Positions 1-13,500 of a stretch of 45,349 bases of DNA are shown one piece after another (positions within the stretch are counted from its first letter, which is position 1; every line of letters begins with the position of its first letter). Where the stretch lies: positions 1 through 45,349 of the forward strand of contig NW_020312201.1 of the NCBI RefSeq assembly GCF_002999335.1, read 5' to 3'. This DNA comes from Cyclospora cayetanensis. Lineage: Eukaryota; Apicomplexa; Conoidasida; Eucoccidiorida; Eimeriidae. Position numbers and translations under genes: made by a program. Under the pieces are notes generated by a model. The model worked only from the letters and a program-made list of their open reading frames with translations. It was not told the origin of the DNA and did not search any database.

Positions 1-233
1 ACACCACAAAAAAAAAAAAAAAAAAAACCACACTCAAGTGCAAACGATACACAGCAACCGAGAAAGAGAGCCAGTGACAAGGAAGCAGAGATCAAAGGAG
101 ATAACGAGGGACAGTACACGAGTGAACAGCAGGGGCATATATCTTTTTTTGTCAAGCCGAAGACAGGGTCCGAGCGCCTCTTGTGAATCTCGTTCTGACA
201 TATGCTCTCCCCATCTACACACACACACACACA

Positions 234-291
<58 letters not shown>

Positions 292-2773
292 GTGCGACCT
301 GCGTTTGAGCAGGGGAACTGGAATTCGTCATGACTTCTGGGTCTTACAATATCATTTGCGCGGACCCTATAGCAGGATAAATACATTTTAAGACGAAGTG
401 CTACTGATATAGGGGCTGGGAAAGAAGGGGAGGCCAATATATTAGTGTGTCTTGTGTGGTGTTTCCTTGTTCAGGGTGCCTCTATAAGCGCTTTATCAGA
501 AAGGACTTACATGAGGAAGAGGATGAACTATGGGGAAACCAAGGGCGTAAGCACCCGACAAAACCGCAGTGATTTGGATATTAATCTATGGGCCAGTAGG
601 GAGTCAGCCCCTCTAAAAGTTCCGTGTATAGCTGTATTCGGATAGTAGGTAAGGGTGGTTGCAGCGGTCAGATGCTCTATAGATGTTCTAGTTCTCATGT
701 TACATAGTCTACTATCGCTTTGTGCTTGTGGAATGTATAACTACTTGCAGAATTCGGTGAGGGGTACAGCTACGGTGCGACGCAAGGAGCTTACGCCTAA
801 TGACCCGGCCTACGTCTGAAGCAAGCATATACGTACTTTTACTATTAGAATAAAGCACACGCTAACAAGCTTTTAGTTTCCTGGGTGGTGAACATTCAAA
901 AGGCGCGGTGATTGTTCTCAGCCCGCAGTGTTGTACATGATGCCGACGTTGTAAAAACGCTCAGATACTCGCTATAGTCTTTTGGTATCATGTGGTTTGT
1001 GTTAGCCTGCTTGGGAAAGTGTCGACTGCTACCGCCGCACATGCTGTTACGCAAATCTTGGCGTTACTATCCCTACCTACACAAAACTATTCATGATCCT
1101 GCTAACTGATTTCCAGCCTCCCCATGACAGTGTTCTATATCAAAACCCTGCACCTTCGGTTTGAAACTGTTAAGCATGGTTTTGTTTATTGCCCCACAAC
1201 GAATGTCCTCAGGTATGTTGCCCCGCACTTCTTGTTTAATATCGCATCATTCTAGTCAGGAAGGTCGTTGTACTTATATGTAGGTTTGTTTGTCCCCGGA
1301 AGGCTTTTGTCAATATTGACGAGTATTCAGGCATTGGGACCTCTATATCAACCGTTCACGTTTCACAGGCCTTAAATGAGGCAGAACACTTTTTGCTTAG
1401 ATCTATCGAAGTGATGATAGCAACGCTCCGTACTGATAGAAGTGTACACATTCCCCCCGCTTTTCCACAGCACACGTCAAAATGAACAAATTGCTTGATG
1501 CGCTAACTACAATGAGATCGCTACATAGTTCACTTGTACGTCTTCCTCGGAAGCCATTGATGCCCGAAAAGGCAAGACCACGTAATATTTCTTCCCAGAA
1601 GTACTGGTCGCATGCGATTAGGGCGAGACATGTTGGCGCAGTTCCTCCGACAGCAGCCCTATTTCCACAGCGTTGACTATCCGGTCGAGCCTAATATAGA
1701 AAAGGTATTCAAATAAGCTCAAGGAAAAAGCTACAAACGCAAAACAGGTGACCACTCGACCTGCGGGCGTGCCGCTCCCTCACAGAAGGCCCCTGATGCT
1801 CGCACTAGAGAATGTCCTCAGTTGTCATCAACCCAAGATCCTTGACGCACCCTACCACTCAGATGCGAATAAGTAAGTACATCGGCCGACGAGACCGAAG
1901 AGGTACCCAACCCGTTTCGTCCTGCCGCCTACAATTGAACTATGCAAAAATGGAAATCCTATCGGGCTAAACCAATAGAAGTCGAGCTAGCCTACTGATC
2001 GCCAAAGCCGTGCCTGTGAGTAGTTTATAATGTAGCACCGAAACATCCAGGCGACGTATTCCAGTTCGCGTTCGCTGCCCAGCAGAGGCAGATGAGGAGA
2101 TATTCGGGAGTCGGTCCGAAGTATTACCCCCCCCAAAAAGGACTTGCTCCAGACACGGCCAAGCCATAGTTTTTGCCACTGGCACAAAAGCCGTCCTGCG
2201 GCAGCCTGACTGGAACTGATTTAGGAGCAACCTTGCAGCCACTGCACCATAGCTGTTTACGCCCCCTGCTTCCATGCGCGATCATTTAGCACGCCACTTG
2301 GCATGCGTCCCATCTCCCTGTCTCACGTTGGCAAGCTTGACATGGGAATACTAGCATACGTTGCTGCTTGTGACGGTGCAAGCGTTAAAATGCCATGCGT
2401 AATCGGCTGCTGTGTGTGTAACCGTGAAACAGCGGAAGCGAACAATGTAATACACGGATACCTCTCTGCCCGACTGATAATGTACGGTGCATCAAAACGT
2501 CGATGCAATGCCGGTAGTATTATCTATGGCCGCGCGCAGGCGGTGACTGTGAATTGCTTTCTTGAAGTCCAATACTATCCATGCTCGTTTTAAGTTCCGT
2601 GCATGCTGTGCGCGCCATCCTTCCACAAAATGTGCTTTGAGCCATATGCATCCATCTCGTCCACCACGACGGGAAATTATCCTAATCCCGAAAACTGCAA
2701 GCCCTAATACCAACAAGTTATGAGAGTAAACGCCGCCGGCGGCGCTATTTTGCGACAGGGAGACATGATGAGC
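1..2773. other. No supported gene; 5' flank with simple repeats
   Basis: I see no exon chain here with consistent phases. The open frames are short, lack recognisable domains and occur on both strands. The stretch begins with a poly-A run at about 8-27 and contains a (CA)n tract at 216-290. The right edge is the 3' side of the minus-strand 14-3-3 gene, so part of it may be that gene's 3' untranslated region and downstream sequence. Confidence 0.5.
216..290. repeat. (CA)n microsatellite
   Basis: About 75 bases of nearly perfect CA dinucleotide, interrupted once near 234-236 by a TC step. It lies in gene-free DNA. The His-Thr open frame that crosses it is produced by the repeat and is not a gene. 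Confidence 0.95.
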
Positions 2774-4813
2774 CTACTGCTGCTCCGTAGCCTCCACTTT
2801 GGGCGCCTCTGCGGTTTCACCCACAGGCTGCTGCTGCTGTTCCTGAGATTGCAGATCGCTGGTCCAGAGAGTCAGATTGTCACGCAGCAGCTGCATGATC
2901 AGAGTCGAGTCCTTGTATGAATCCTCAGATACCTGAATACACCAACCCATACTACGGAACGAAATATTCCAAAGCTGCTACAGCCACCCACCACAAAGTC
3001 TCACTTTATAAATCCGGCAGCGGGGATGGACAGAGGGAGCCTTACGCTGTCGAATTCAGTTATTGCATCGTCGAATGCCAGCTTGGCCATTTCACAGGCC
3101 TTCTGTGGCTGATTCAGAATTTCGTAATAGAAAACGGAGTAGTTCAACGCAAGACCCAGACGGATAGGATGAGTTGAGGGGAGTTCTGCCTCTGCAGTTT
3201 CAGTCGCCCTCTTGTAAGACTCCTCTGCCTGTTCAGCCGACGCCTTCTTTCCCTCTTCATTGCTGAACTCGGATATATAACGGTAATAATCGCCCTTCAT
3301 CTTGAAGTAAAACACGCGACTCTCGGAATCCTGCAAATATACAAGGTACTCACGTTAATCCTAGGGAGCGAACTATTACACAAAAGCCTTGATACACCTG
3401 TTGATACAAAAAAGGCCCCACCATAACCGAGCTTGAGTTGCAAGTGTACGCGAATGGACCGGACCAGCAGCATAGAAACATGTTCTGCGGGGATGCCAAC
3501 ATATTCCACAAATGGTGTTGGACAGGTGTAATAAGGAGGAACCCACAGTGGTACGTGGAAGCAGCTTATCGCTCAGCAGGGTAAGGATCTCCTGGCAAAT
3601 CTTGTTGAGCTCATTCTCGACCTTTTGCCGGTAGTCCGCTGCAAGTCCCTTGTTGGTCATGTGGTTTCTGTTAGCCTCCTTCTGTTCCACAGACGAGATG
3701 ATACGCCAGCTTGCTCGGCGGGCACCCACGGCGTTCTTATAAGCGACGCTGAGAAGGTTTCTCTCCTCAACAGTCAATTCGTCGCCCTTGGTGGGAGAAC
3801 CGCTTTCCAAACAGTTTTCCACCAAGTTCTTCATGGCCTCAGCCATCTCTGCGGCACACAATGAGTACTGGAGGGAAAGATATCGAAAAGCAAGCATTCT
3901 ACTTGAACAAGCCATGCTCGAGCTTCTTATAAACTGAAAGAGCATAGCTACCATCATACTGCACTCATGCAAAGGAAACTTGGGATAAATATGCAAAGAG
4001 CTATCGATGAGAATGATTGAACGCAATGGCACATGTGACACTCCGTCGCACACGCAAGAGACACCGCAAGCCGAAGCACCCGTTGGACGTAGGTATTTCA
4101 GGGTTTCCAAGTTCTCGCCCCCACGCAACGCTGGTCGCAGGCATCTACAAATGCAGTAATAGATGCCGCCACTAGGCCATTAGACAAATCATTAAACCCC
4201 TCAACTGTGACCGCTCCAGGCGCAAAAATTGCAAGCATCGACAATCAGCGCATCAACACTAAAAGACGCATACTCCAACGCCCTGATTCCACGAGATTAC
4301 GATGTCGCCTCGGGACGAATATAGAGTAACATGAGATACTTCACACGCTGGCTGGAGGACTCCTGGTAGTTGTTAAGAAAGAAATACACTAGAATTGCAT
4401 TCGGGCTGAAGCAAACGCGGCTTCTTGATGCTACGGCTGCGCATCCCCTGTATTCCTACGGAGCTGATGGGATTGAATCGACGCCTTTCCACCGGCCTTA
4501 AGTGTCTTAAGCTCCGAAAACGGTGAACGACCCAGATGCTGAATAGCAAGGCCAGGAAATAACCACCCAGCTGGCCGCACCTGCGACCCATCACCTGCCA
4601 TCCCAAGAAGGCGGGCTGTGGATACACTCCCCCGCACCCCGTGCCAGCAGAGCCAGGGAGACGAATGAAATAATGAAATAAGCGGTGCAAGATGCTTCCT
4701 ATTGCGGTGTGAACTCGTAGAAAAAGAGACCTACCGTCATAGCGCTCCGCCTGCTCAGCGAGCTTGGCGCGGTACACATGCTCCTCACGGAGAGTCGTAA
4801 TGTCCTCAATCAT
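2774..4813 (-). CDS. 14-3-3 protein (phosphoserine/threonine-binding adaptor)
   Basis: Cytosolic dimeric adaptor that binds phosphorylated client proteins. Four exons on the minus strand: 4813-4735, 3848-3547, 3330-3046 and 2932-2774, giving about 274 residues, normal for the family. The start is the ATG at 4813, followed by the family N-terminus ([20 protein letters not shown]). Exon 2 carries the basic groove region with its conserved Lys and Arg ([16 protein letters not shown]). Exon 3 starts at [17 protein letters not shown], which holds the conserved Arg-Tyr of the phosphate pocket, and contains the [10 protein letters not shown] helix. Exon 4 has [19 protein letters not shown] and a Gln/Glu-rich acidic tail. 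Intron phases are 1, 0 and 0, and the reading frame closes exactly. The 3' end of exon 2 was placed at a phase-0 GTGGGT donor because it restores the family sequence. Very secure as a family call; the isoform is not assigned. Confidence 0.96.
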
Positions 4814-5975
4814 TTTCGGGAAGAGACACCAGAATTAGGGCTCAGACACACAAAATTCGCCGTCAGAGGTTACTCTACAGGCTCAAAAATGCTTATCTGT
4901 GAGCACGCAACCCGCCTGCTGGCACGGCGCTTCATCCGCACACTGCTGCTGCGGCCGCTGCACGCAGCAGCCTGCTGCTGCTGCAGCTGAACTGACACCA
5001 CCCCGCAGGTGGGCCCCCGTATAAGCTCCCCGCCGGTATTATTACTCATATAGTTCAAAATTTTGTGCATTACTTTGCTCTAAGGGGTAACTGATACCAA
5101 TACACATCGGAATGATGTACTTCTCCCCCCCTGCTCTACCTCTTGGGGTCAGGCAAAGCTCCGTCCGGTGCATCCACTACCTCAGATGTACGATGTGTTG
5201 ATCCTTTTGAGGGAACTATGCAGATGAATAATCAAGTTTGGCAGATTATTTGGGAGCCCTAACATTTATCTTCCCTCAGACTTCTGGGTGCTGAGTTTTC
5301 TTAATTAGCCAGCGACCCCCTCGCCGAATGCTCTATCCTGCTTCTGCGCCTGTACATGGCATTTGCGCAATGCCATTAGAGATAAAAGTCTCTAATCAGT
5401 GGGATTCATTTTGCGGCCGTCCATAGCAGCTGTATTATTTCATATGCACTACACAACGCAGGATGTACTTTCTGCCTGTGAATGACCTGTAACACTCCAC
5501 CTAAGGTATTCCTGAGGAGACCCTCGGCCCGATATATTCCATCAATACTTCATAATTTTTAACATAAGTGTCATATAACAAGCGATCTTCCTTGCCGTTC
5601 CTTCACTTTCTAGGGCTCCTCACTCAGTGAAAGGCCCACTGTTTAAGACTCTGCACCTTTTCCACTCAGGGTATTCGAAGAGGGCGACTTGGCTCACAGA
5701 CACACTTCTTATGTTCATATACGTCAGCGCTAGCCCTTATCTGCACGAAGCAAGGTGCAACAGTAGCAAAAGCATAAAACCACTGCTTGACCAAATTCAC
5801 TGATACAATTAGTACAGTGGCCACTGTGGAGATCAAACCTACACTTTACCACTTTCTCCTACATCGCTTATACTCACAAAGAGTAGCGTTTGCAACAAGC
5901 TACGCACAGCTGGCTGGGAGTGCTTACAGGGTGCAACTGTACGCAACCCAGCTGCCCGTCAACTCTTATACCTAG
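4814..5975. other. Upstream flank of the 14-3-3 gene; no gene seen
   Basis: Presumed promoter and 5' untranslated region of the minus-strand 14-3-3 gene, including a GC/CTG-rich stretch at about 4935-4990. No exon with coherent phase or recognisable protein was found. Open frames near 5787-5975 run into the first candidate exon of the next gene but have no independent support. Confidence 0.4.
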
Positions 5976-8344
5976 AGTGCCTACAGCCGCGGGCAGAAGA
6001 AGTGCCGATTGTTTTAAAATCCTCTCAACAGCTTTCTATGAAGTTGATATCAAGTTAGGCGCTTGGAGTCTCCGTCTAAAGACTTTAACGAGAGAATTAC
6101 ACTCTTTGTATCGAGCTTACAGTTGTTGCCAGAAAAAGGTGGACGAAGGAATAAGTCAATTATTCAAAATTTCTAGCTAAATAAAACCATCCTCTTAGAA
6201 TGCACCCAAATTTGTCTTGGTGTAATACACCTCGCCAGTATTTCAAAGCAGACCTCTTGTTGCATTTCAATGTGCGTCGAGATCAGCCCTTTGAAAACTA
6301 GCCCAATCGCCAGTCTCCAGGTAAGCAGGACCCCGCAAAAAAAACAAGAAAGGCTTTTGCGTGCGTCAGGGTGTTGCAAAGCCAACTGGGAGAAAGACAC
6401 ACCTAGCCAACTACACAGCAAGGGGCAAGCCAACGTGATCGCAGATGCTATGGCTCGCTGTTATCGGAATGCAAAACATATGAGCGTTCTGCTATGAGAC
6501 AGCAAACAGGTAAAATGTGTACGATAATCAAAATTTACACTAGTTTAGCAGTTTTTGGGGCAATGCGTGTACGCCATGGAATATGACGCCTGAGAAACCC
6601 CTTCTTGGCAAATAAACAAACAGCGCACACCATCCGCACTTGTACAGCATCTGCGACTCAATGTTATCATTATTCAGCAGTTTGACTTGAGCCTACTCCT
6701 AGTGCTGTGTGAGTTTATGACGCGACTGTTCACCGGGCAGTGCTTGGCTCTCCCGCATCCCAGGTCTGCACTGAGGGGTCTTTCTACGATCCGGGCCTGG
6801 ACCAAGTGATCTGGGGGCATCCACCCAAAGAAATGAAAAGATTAAGGAAAAAACCAACTAGCAAATATATTTGCAAAGCTGGAAAGACACAAGCATGGAA
6901 GTATGATAAAAACGGTAAGCTATGATTTCCGAGCTTCGAATTTTTGGTCCTGACGCATCGACATGCTTTACGAGATGAATCATTAGGCAACACTTGGAGG
7001 AAGTTTGTGGTCTGGCCTTTGAAGCCATGTGCCACTCTGTCACGAATCTATCCCTGCTCCTACCCTATGGTTTCCCCCCAAATTATAGGTCCCACAAAAT
7101 TACCAACTTTAATTTTTCGGAAAAACTCTCAAAGATACCAGAAGAACTCACGGACTTCGCCACGCAGGCAAATAACTTACGTAGAAGGCGGAGGACAAAA
7201 TAAGGAGCCTTGGAAGTGCTGGACTCTAGGACTGCTGAGCTCCGAGGAAACAGTAAGCAGGAGGTTCTATTAAAGTGGGCTGGGCAACGCCAACCTCAGT
7301 GGCTGAAGGGTAATTCTTATTTCATACTGCCAGCAGGAAAATTGGCGGCTGTGCCTTTTTTACACAACGGTTGCCGCCACCGACGGTAATATTCGCATTC
7401 CTTGGTAATTTTCCCTCCTCAGCGTATGCTAAACCTGAAGTAGCTTACTTTTTGTGCATGTATTGCTTAAAATATCAATGCTACTTATGAAATGTACTCC
7501 TCACTCAGACTTATGCACAGGAACTCTCAGATGTGCTGCCTCCAAATTCCTGCTTGTGCCTCTTTTGGGGCTGGGATTATGCTACATGTGCCGGTTGTAT
7601 TTGCATGCAGACCTTGCTCCGAGCGAAACGGAGGCTGCTGCTGAACTAGTATGTAGTTTGAGTGTCTGACATATTTCACTTTCTTTAACTGTCTGGTAGC
7701 AGTAGCTCACATATTTCTGCAAGCCATAGAACCTCCGTGACAGATGACCGCATATCTACACTAATCTTTTTCAGGATCTGATGGCCTTGATAGATTTTGA
7801 GCATACAGGGCCCAGCTCTCTAAATGTAATTGATCGTAGAGCGCCTTCGAGTGAGAAGCAACCAGTTCAAGGCGGCAATGTAGCTTTGGCTTACTACTGT
7901 AAGCCCAAATTTGGAGACTTTTCTTTCCCATATTGCTTAGGAGGGTCGGGACAGCACAAAAACTTATCATAAAGTGCCATTCCAATGGCGGGTTTTGTTG
8001 AAGTCCTGGACCTATAGACGGATGCTCTAGGACCAGTGAGGAACTAGCTGGCCTACAGCTTGAGCGGCTACTCGGGTGCAAACAAGCCTCGTATGGCCTT
8101 ATGATGATCGTTTGAGCCCTGAACCCAGTTTGATGCTGGTTATCGGGGTCCCCACAGCCAACATTCGCATGTTCTAAGTCCCGAAAAGGCTCGCTATTAT
8201 CATCTTAAAAAATTGGGGTTGCCTTCACATGAACATGAAACAGGCAGTTTACACGAACATGAAACAGGCAGTTCATCCTCTGCAGCATCCTCTCCTGGTG
8301 GCTGGCAAATCTCTGAGTCGCTGCTCTGCCTGCGAAAACCTGAC
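5976..8344 (+). CDS. Candidate multi-exon gene of unknown function, possible single membrane segment
   Basis: I do not recognise this protein. Candidate exons are 5976-6138, 6252-6320, 6764-6914, about 6987-7180, 7521-7648, 7775-7898 and 8286-8344. Support comes from good splice sites (GTAAGC donors at 6321, 6915 and 7899; pyrimidine-rich acceptors before 7775 and 8286) and from phases that match at each joint except 6914 to 6987, where an exon may be missing or misplaced. The first exon reads as an amphipathic helix ending in SCCQKK. The third is Lys-rich (PKEMKRLRKKPTSKYICKAG). The fifth contains a hydrophobic run (FLLVPLLGLGLCYMC) that could cross a membrane and is followed by an acidic stretch. 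Neither the true start nor the stop was found, and a possible 3' exon lies after the AG near 8819. This could be one gene or parts of two. Confidence 0.35.
8227..8274. repeat. 24-bp direct tandem duplication
   Basis: Two adjacent 24-base units, 8227-8250 and 8251-8274, differing at two positions (T/C at unit position 4 and at the last base). Both contain the core GAACATGAAACAGGCAGTT. The repeat sits just upstream of a candidate splice acceptor at 8285 of the unrecognised gene, so it is probably intronic. Confidence 0.9.
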
Positions 8345-10546
8345 GTGATATTGAGGCTAGACATATGATAAGGCAGTAAGCAACCGAGTGCCTTCGACGT
8401 TTCGCAGATTCAAACACTTATATCTCCCGATATATCAATTTGTTGATAAAATTTTTTGCCAACATTTGCTTACTTCTCCAACAGCTTGCTGTTGACCTGA
8501 TTTCCGCGTAACCCAACGAGTCAGCCCTTATATGAAGGTTTTCTGCCTGCGGAAATTTCTGAAATATTACCTCTTCTGCATGCGTGGAGCAGTCACTTAA
8601 GCGTTTTTCAGCCACTGAGCATCCGCAACGAACACTGGTCTCTCCTCATGTGGAGACTGCCAAGCGAGGTATATGTACATCCGGCTGATTAAATGTTCGA
8701 GCGGCCTTCACACTATACTGTTTGGTATGATCGCATCAGTGCATCCATAAGATGTTATCAACTTAAAGATCATGCTTTTCTACCCCAGTGGAGCTCCTAC
8801 GTGTATACTGACTTGCAGGCTGGGCTCTGCCGCCCCAACAAGCGTCGCGCCGCCTTTTACTTCCACTGCAAGAGGGCTTATTTCTTCTACAGTGTTGTCG
8901 AAGGGAACAAAGCTATTGAACTGCCATATAACTTTATGAATACATGACAATTGCTGCAAGAAAGCCGGACATCCCACTGTACCCACAGCCAGTGAAACAG
9001 CGGGGAACAGCTATCCACGCTATTCGGTGCAACAGTAGATTCAAGGTATCCGTTGGGGTAAAGATCAATCAGGACTCAGGAAAAAACTTCGCAGAAAGTC
9101 ATTGAGTGTTTTCCAAAGAATTCCTTGTCTGTCCTACACGAGTGCACTTCAGATTGACTAAGATCATATCCTTGAGGGCGAAAAGCCGCCCGAATGCTCT
9201 TTTTGGTAAAACCACTGGCTAGTTTCAGCCTTCGACCCATGGAAGGCAATGCTGGAGCCAACTAACGGTTCAACATTCATGGACATCGTGGGGTGTAATC
9301 TACGCTACACAAGGGTCTAAGTACTCGCAGGGCAGCACATGCTGAAAATTGGATATGCTTTTGCAGCCAGATACGGCCAGCCCCCACCTATAGCTTTCAT
9401 TGGACAGATAGTAATCAGTACCAATTATTCCAGGCTTGAGATGCCTGCGGCGTTGTTTGAAGACCAGGGGTGAAATGGCTCTACATAGGGAATCAGGAAG
9501 ACCAAAACTCAATCAATAAAGCCTTCTTGAACTAAAAAGCACATGTAATGCAGCAAACATGCTACGTGGATTGGGTGAAATGGCAACAAGGTGGGTTCAG
9601 CCGCAGTTGTTTCCCCCTTCTCACGCACGGTCAGATTTACCCATGCACAATCTTCGTATCCGGAGTGTCTTTTCATTCATTTCTTTCTCCGAAATGGTTT
9701 ATTGCTAACTCGTTTTCATTGTATATTGCAAAGGAATCCCCTCATAAGCCTCCTTGAAATTCGCCTAAGCGGTCGGCTGCAGTGCCGCAGACAAACCAGC
9801 CGGTCCTGACTACAAAGGCCTTGAGGGTCTAGGGCTCAGGGTTAACCGTTACCAACTATTCTAATGGATACTTTGTCTTATTTCGCTCTTTTTTAGTTTA
9901 TTGTCCAGCGCGCATGGCCGTCTGTCTCTAATACCGCGATCCATCGGTGCCTTTGCAACCGAACCTCCCACCTCGCTATTGAAGAGACTCAGCTCTCGGA
10001 TTCTGCTTTCTTCTCAGCTCAACTGCTCCAGGAAGCAGTCGCTTGCTGCAGAAGAGGTGCTGCAGTGATCAAGGAGACCTGAAAGGCTGCCGTTTCTACG
10101 CCAGTTCCAACCCTTCTCCAAAGGCTTCCGGTTACCAGAATATCTCTGTTCGAGCTGCTACTTCCCCCAGGGGACGCAACACAGTAGAAGTACTTATAGT
10201 TTCGCATTCATTTGATTTTCCACTCGCTTTTGGTGTTGAAGGGGGAGCTATCGTTGTCCTATCGGGGCGCCTCTGTTCAGTAACCCATCTCATACCACCC
10301 ACCAGTGCGTTCAACGTATTTTCTTCAAGAGTTCGACAGAAATAAGGGTTCTTCTCCCGTTGGCCTTACATAGGATCTCTTAGTTTCTCAGAGGGGCTTA
10401 CCGGCTTTGTTTTTGTTGATTGGTGACCAGGTGCCCTTCCCGTACCGCTTGGGGAACGACGCGAGGCACTCACTGCCCACGACCTTCTGGCGTGGGCCTT
10501 TACAGCCACGTGCTCCCATGTACATTCGCTACAGTATCGACTGCTC
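8345..10546. other. Intergenic or unresolved; weak candidate exons only
   Basis: A good acceptor at about 8819 is followed by about 120 bases open in two frames, ending at stops near 8939 and 8947. This could be a 3' exon of the preceding candidate gene. A stretch near 10.04-10.35 kb is open on both strands without a recognisable product. Nothing else is supported. Confidence 0.3.
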
Positions 10547-13500
10547 ATGGAGAGTGAAACCGTCGGAGGCAAGGGCACGGACCTCCAGCGTTTGCTGGCG
10601 AGCTGCTGTAGGGTAAACCGCAAGGCTAAAATGGTGAGGGTTTGAGGTTCACTACTTCGATCTCATGTGCTAGCTAGATTTCTTTAAAGGCTTAAAATGT
10701 GGGGAGGCGGCTCGCGCCTGCCGACAGTGCTCATCCATTCAGCACCTATCCAGCTTTCCAAATAGAGCATGAGGCCGAACCTGGGATGTGCACAAAGCTC
10801 CTGGGCTGCGTCCCGATGAAGTTGCCATCGAGCCACCCGCTTCCTGTTTTTTAGACAAAACTTCAGTCCTTGTTGCTGCACCAAAGTCTTCCGAAACAGC
10901 TGCTAGCCGGCGTTCTCATGTGGCACACTCGTCTACGTGGAGCGCTGTGATGCAAAGCAACTGGTTTGCGTATCTTGACTGCTTGCGTGCGTCTTCTAAA
11001 ATTGCAGGTGCTAGAGCTTCTTGGATTTCGATCGGCTGCAGCTCTGCCGCACCACCTGCATGCAGCTGTCTTACAAGTTCTGCTTCTGGGCTCTTTAGGC
11101 CCCTTTAGCGCGAATCCCCCAAGCCCAGCTACAGCAGAAGCCCTTGCAGAATCGACATCGGGAGCGCCTCAACTGTTGCCTCTACGGAGCGAAGGATGTG
11201 CCATTCAGTGCCTCTTTGCTGCATGGCTTCTGAAGACCAGCAAATGGCTCAAGGCCTCGCGACTACGTTATGTAGTGCTTCTGGCTGTATCACATGAAGC
11301 TCCCTCTGCGAAGCAAGAACATGTGTTTGCCGACACCAGCAGAAGTGGTCGGGCACTTTCAGCTTCACAAGCTGGCCGACACTCACGAGGCGCATCGTCT
11401 GGGATGGCAGAGATGCAGCAGCAACAGGAAGAGGGGAGGATTCCCCTGCACTTGTTGCTCGTTGCCTTCAAAGCTCCCCAGGAACCTCGTCTAGGAGAAG
11501 GTGGACACGCAGTCGATGCCAGAATGCTGCAGAGGCTGGAACCATCAGAGGCCTTTACCATTGCCAACACGCACGTAGGTGCTGCTGCGTTTCAGGTCTA
11601 TGTACGCTGCAGAACCGGGCCGTCGTTCCTTATGGATCTTGCGAGCCGACCGTCCTTTGCTGTCATTTTGGGAGTTAGAGTACTCACGTTCACGTCGATT
11701 TATGCCGATAAATTTTGTGCTGCCATATTGTTGCTGGTTGCAGAGAGCGCTGTGCCGGCGCGTGCCCTACGGAAAGACCACTCAGCTCGTCCTAGTGCGT
11801 CAGCATGCTAAGGGCCTTTAGGGCTTTTAAGTGCAAGTTGTAGCTGCCCATTGCTCAGTAGATGATTTGTCTCGCTGGGGGACTTGAGGAGCTCATTCTA
11901 ACTTCCTGTGGTCCACATAATGCAAAAGCTCCAGGTGTGCTTCCCCTACTGAGTTTCCGTTTTCAGGCTGTTGAAGGTCTGGGCGGCCGCCTGCTTGTCC
12001 TGGGGCAACCGTCGTACAGCACGACGGTTTCGTCGCCTGGAATGACTAATCAGGTCACTGGTTCATCTCCGTTAGAGCATCTCGCTCATCTAGTTAACAC
12101 GATGGCGCCATTCTGTGGCCCCCCGAGGCCTTCACGGTGGCGGGGCTTGCTCCAGCTCTTTGCAGCCGCCGTAGCTGCCGATGGTTTGGATTCCCCTGCA
12201 TCACTACCCGTATTTGTCTATAATGGTGCGAAGAGCGAAGCGCGACTTAAGCGGCGTCAGAGGCCCCTGCAGGAGACCACCGGTGCGGTAGAGGAGGTGG
12301 CTTCTGACCACATTGCTGCATTCCCCCAAACAGCCTTGTCAGCACTACCACGTAGGGTTTCCTTGGTGACGCTACTGGTTAGATGCACTGTAGCTGCCTG
12401 CTGCGCGCTCTGCCGCCCCTTGACTCTGATAATGAGGCTCCCTGCCACTGCGGATGCGGTGTCCCCGACGGAGGGCCCACGGTTTGGTGATGCAGCCCGG
12501 GCTGTGTCGATGGCAGACTGCAAGACATGCAGCTTGCTTCCAGATAACCGCGATAAAGATCAATGTAGCAGCAAAGGCTGCGCATTTCACAGCTCATGGG
12601 CGGTGCATAACACAAGGATGAGCCGTGGCCCCTCCTTTCATTGGAATGCCCCTTCAGATCTTCCCCATCACCAGCGGACACTCAGGCAGCTCATTGACGA
12701 AGAGCAGATCGCGCTCGCCTCACTCGCGTTGCGGGAACGCTGCCATAAGGTAGCGCTACTGCAACAGGAGCATCAGATGCTGTATCAGCAATCCTCGAGG
12801 GCTCCTATGGACGAGCGAGGCCAGCTCTTTCCGCAGGTGTGTCTTTGCCAGCACACAACTTGGTTTCTGCCACTTTACCTATTGAAACGCATCCTGATGT
12901 CACAGACGCTGCGCCGCCTAAAAAACTTGCCATCGGAAATAATGTTTAGCGTCTACCCTGTTGTCGATTGTGTGCATGCAAATCCAGGCTCGCCGCTGGA
13001 TAAACGCAACGGAGAGGCAATTGTTGATGCTGTGCTTTGCGGGGCGCCAGTGTAGGCCATCAAGCAGCCCGCGCAGCTAATATGGACTTAGCATAATGAT
13101 CTCTTCTGGGAGCCTCGAGGGAACCATGAATGCAGCATTGGCACAGCACAGCAAGCGCCGACGTCTGGGGCCTATGTCGAAATTTTGCGCATCTTTCACT
13201 CAGTGAGAGCGGAGTGCTTAGCCAGCAATTTAGTAGATTAAGGCTACAGATTCGTACTTGACTGCATGGCAGCATCGCGCCCAGCCCCTCCTGTGATGGC
13301 GCGGATGAGCTTGTACTGCTTCAAAGGGTAAACACGAGGGCCGCCGTGCACTATGCCTGCTTATGGTATTAACTTGTACTGTACGACTAGAGGGAGCATC
13401 TCATGCTTTTAGTAGCATGACTGGACTCTGGAGAAGCTGCTCGACTTGGCTTCTTCTATACTTCTGACCTTTTTGTCTATTCGGCAAAACTAAAACAGCT

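Noticed and set aside
38..391. Open frame with a long Thr-His run
   Set aside because: Produced by the (CA)n microsatellite; no splice context or domain.
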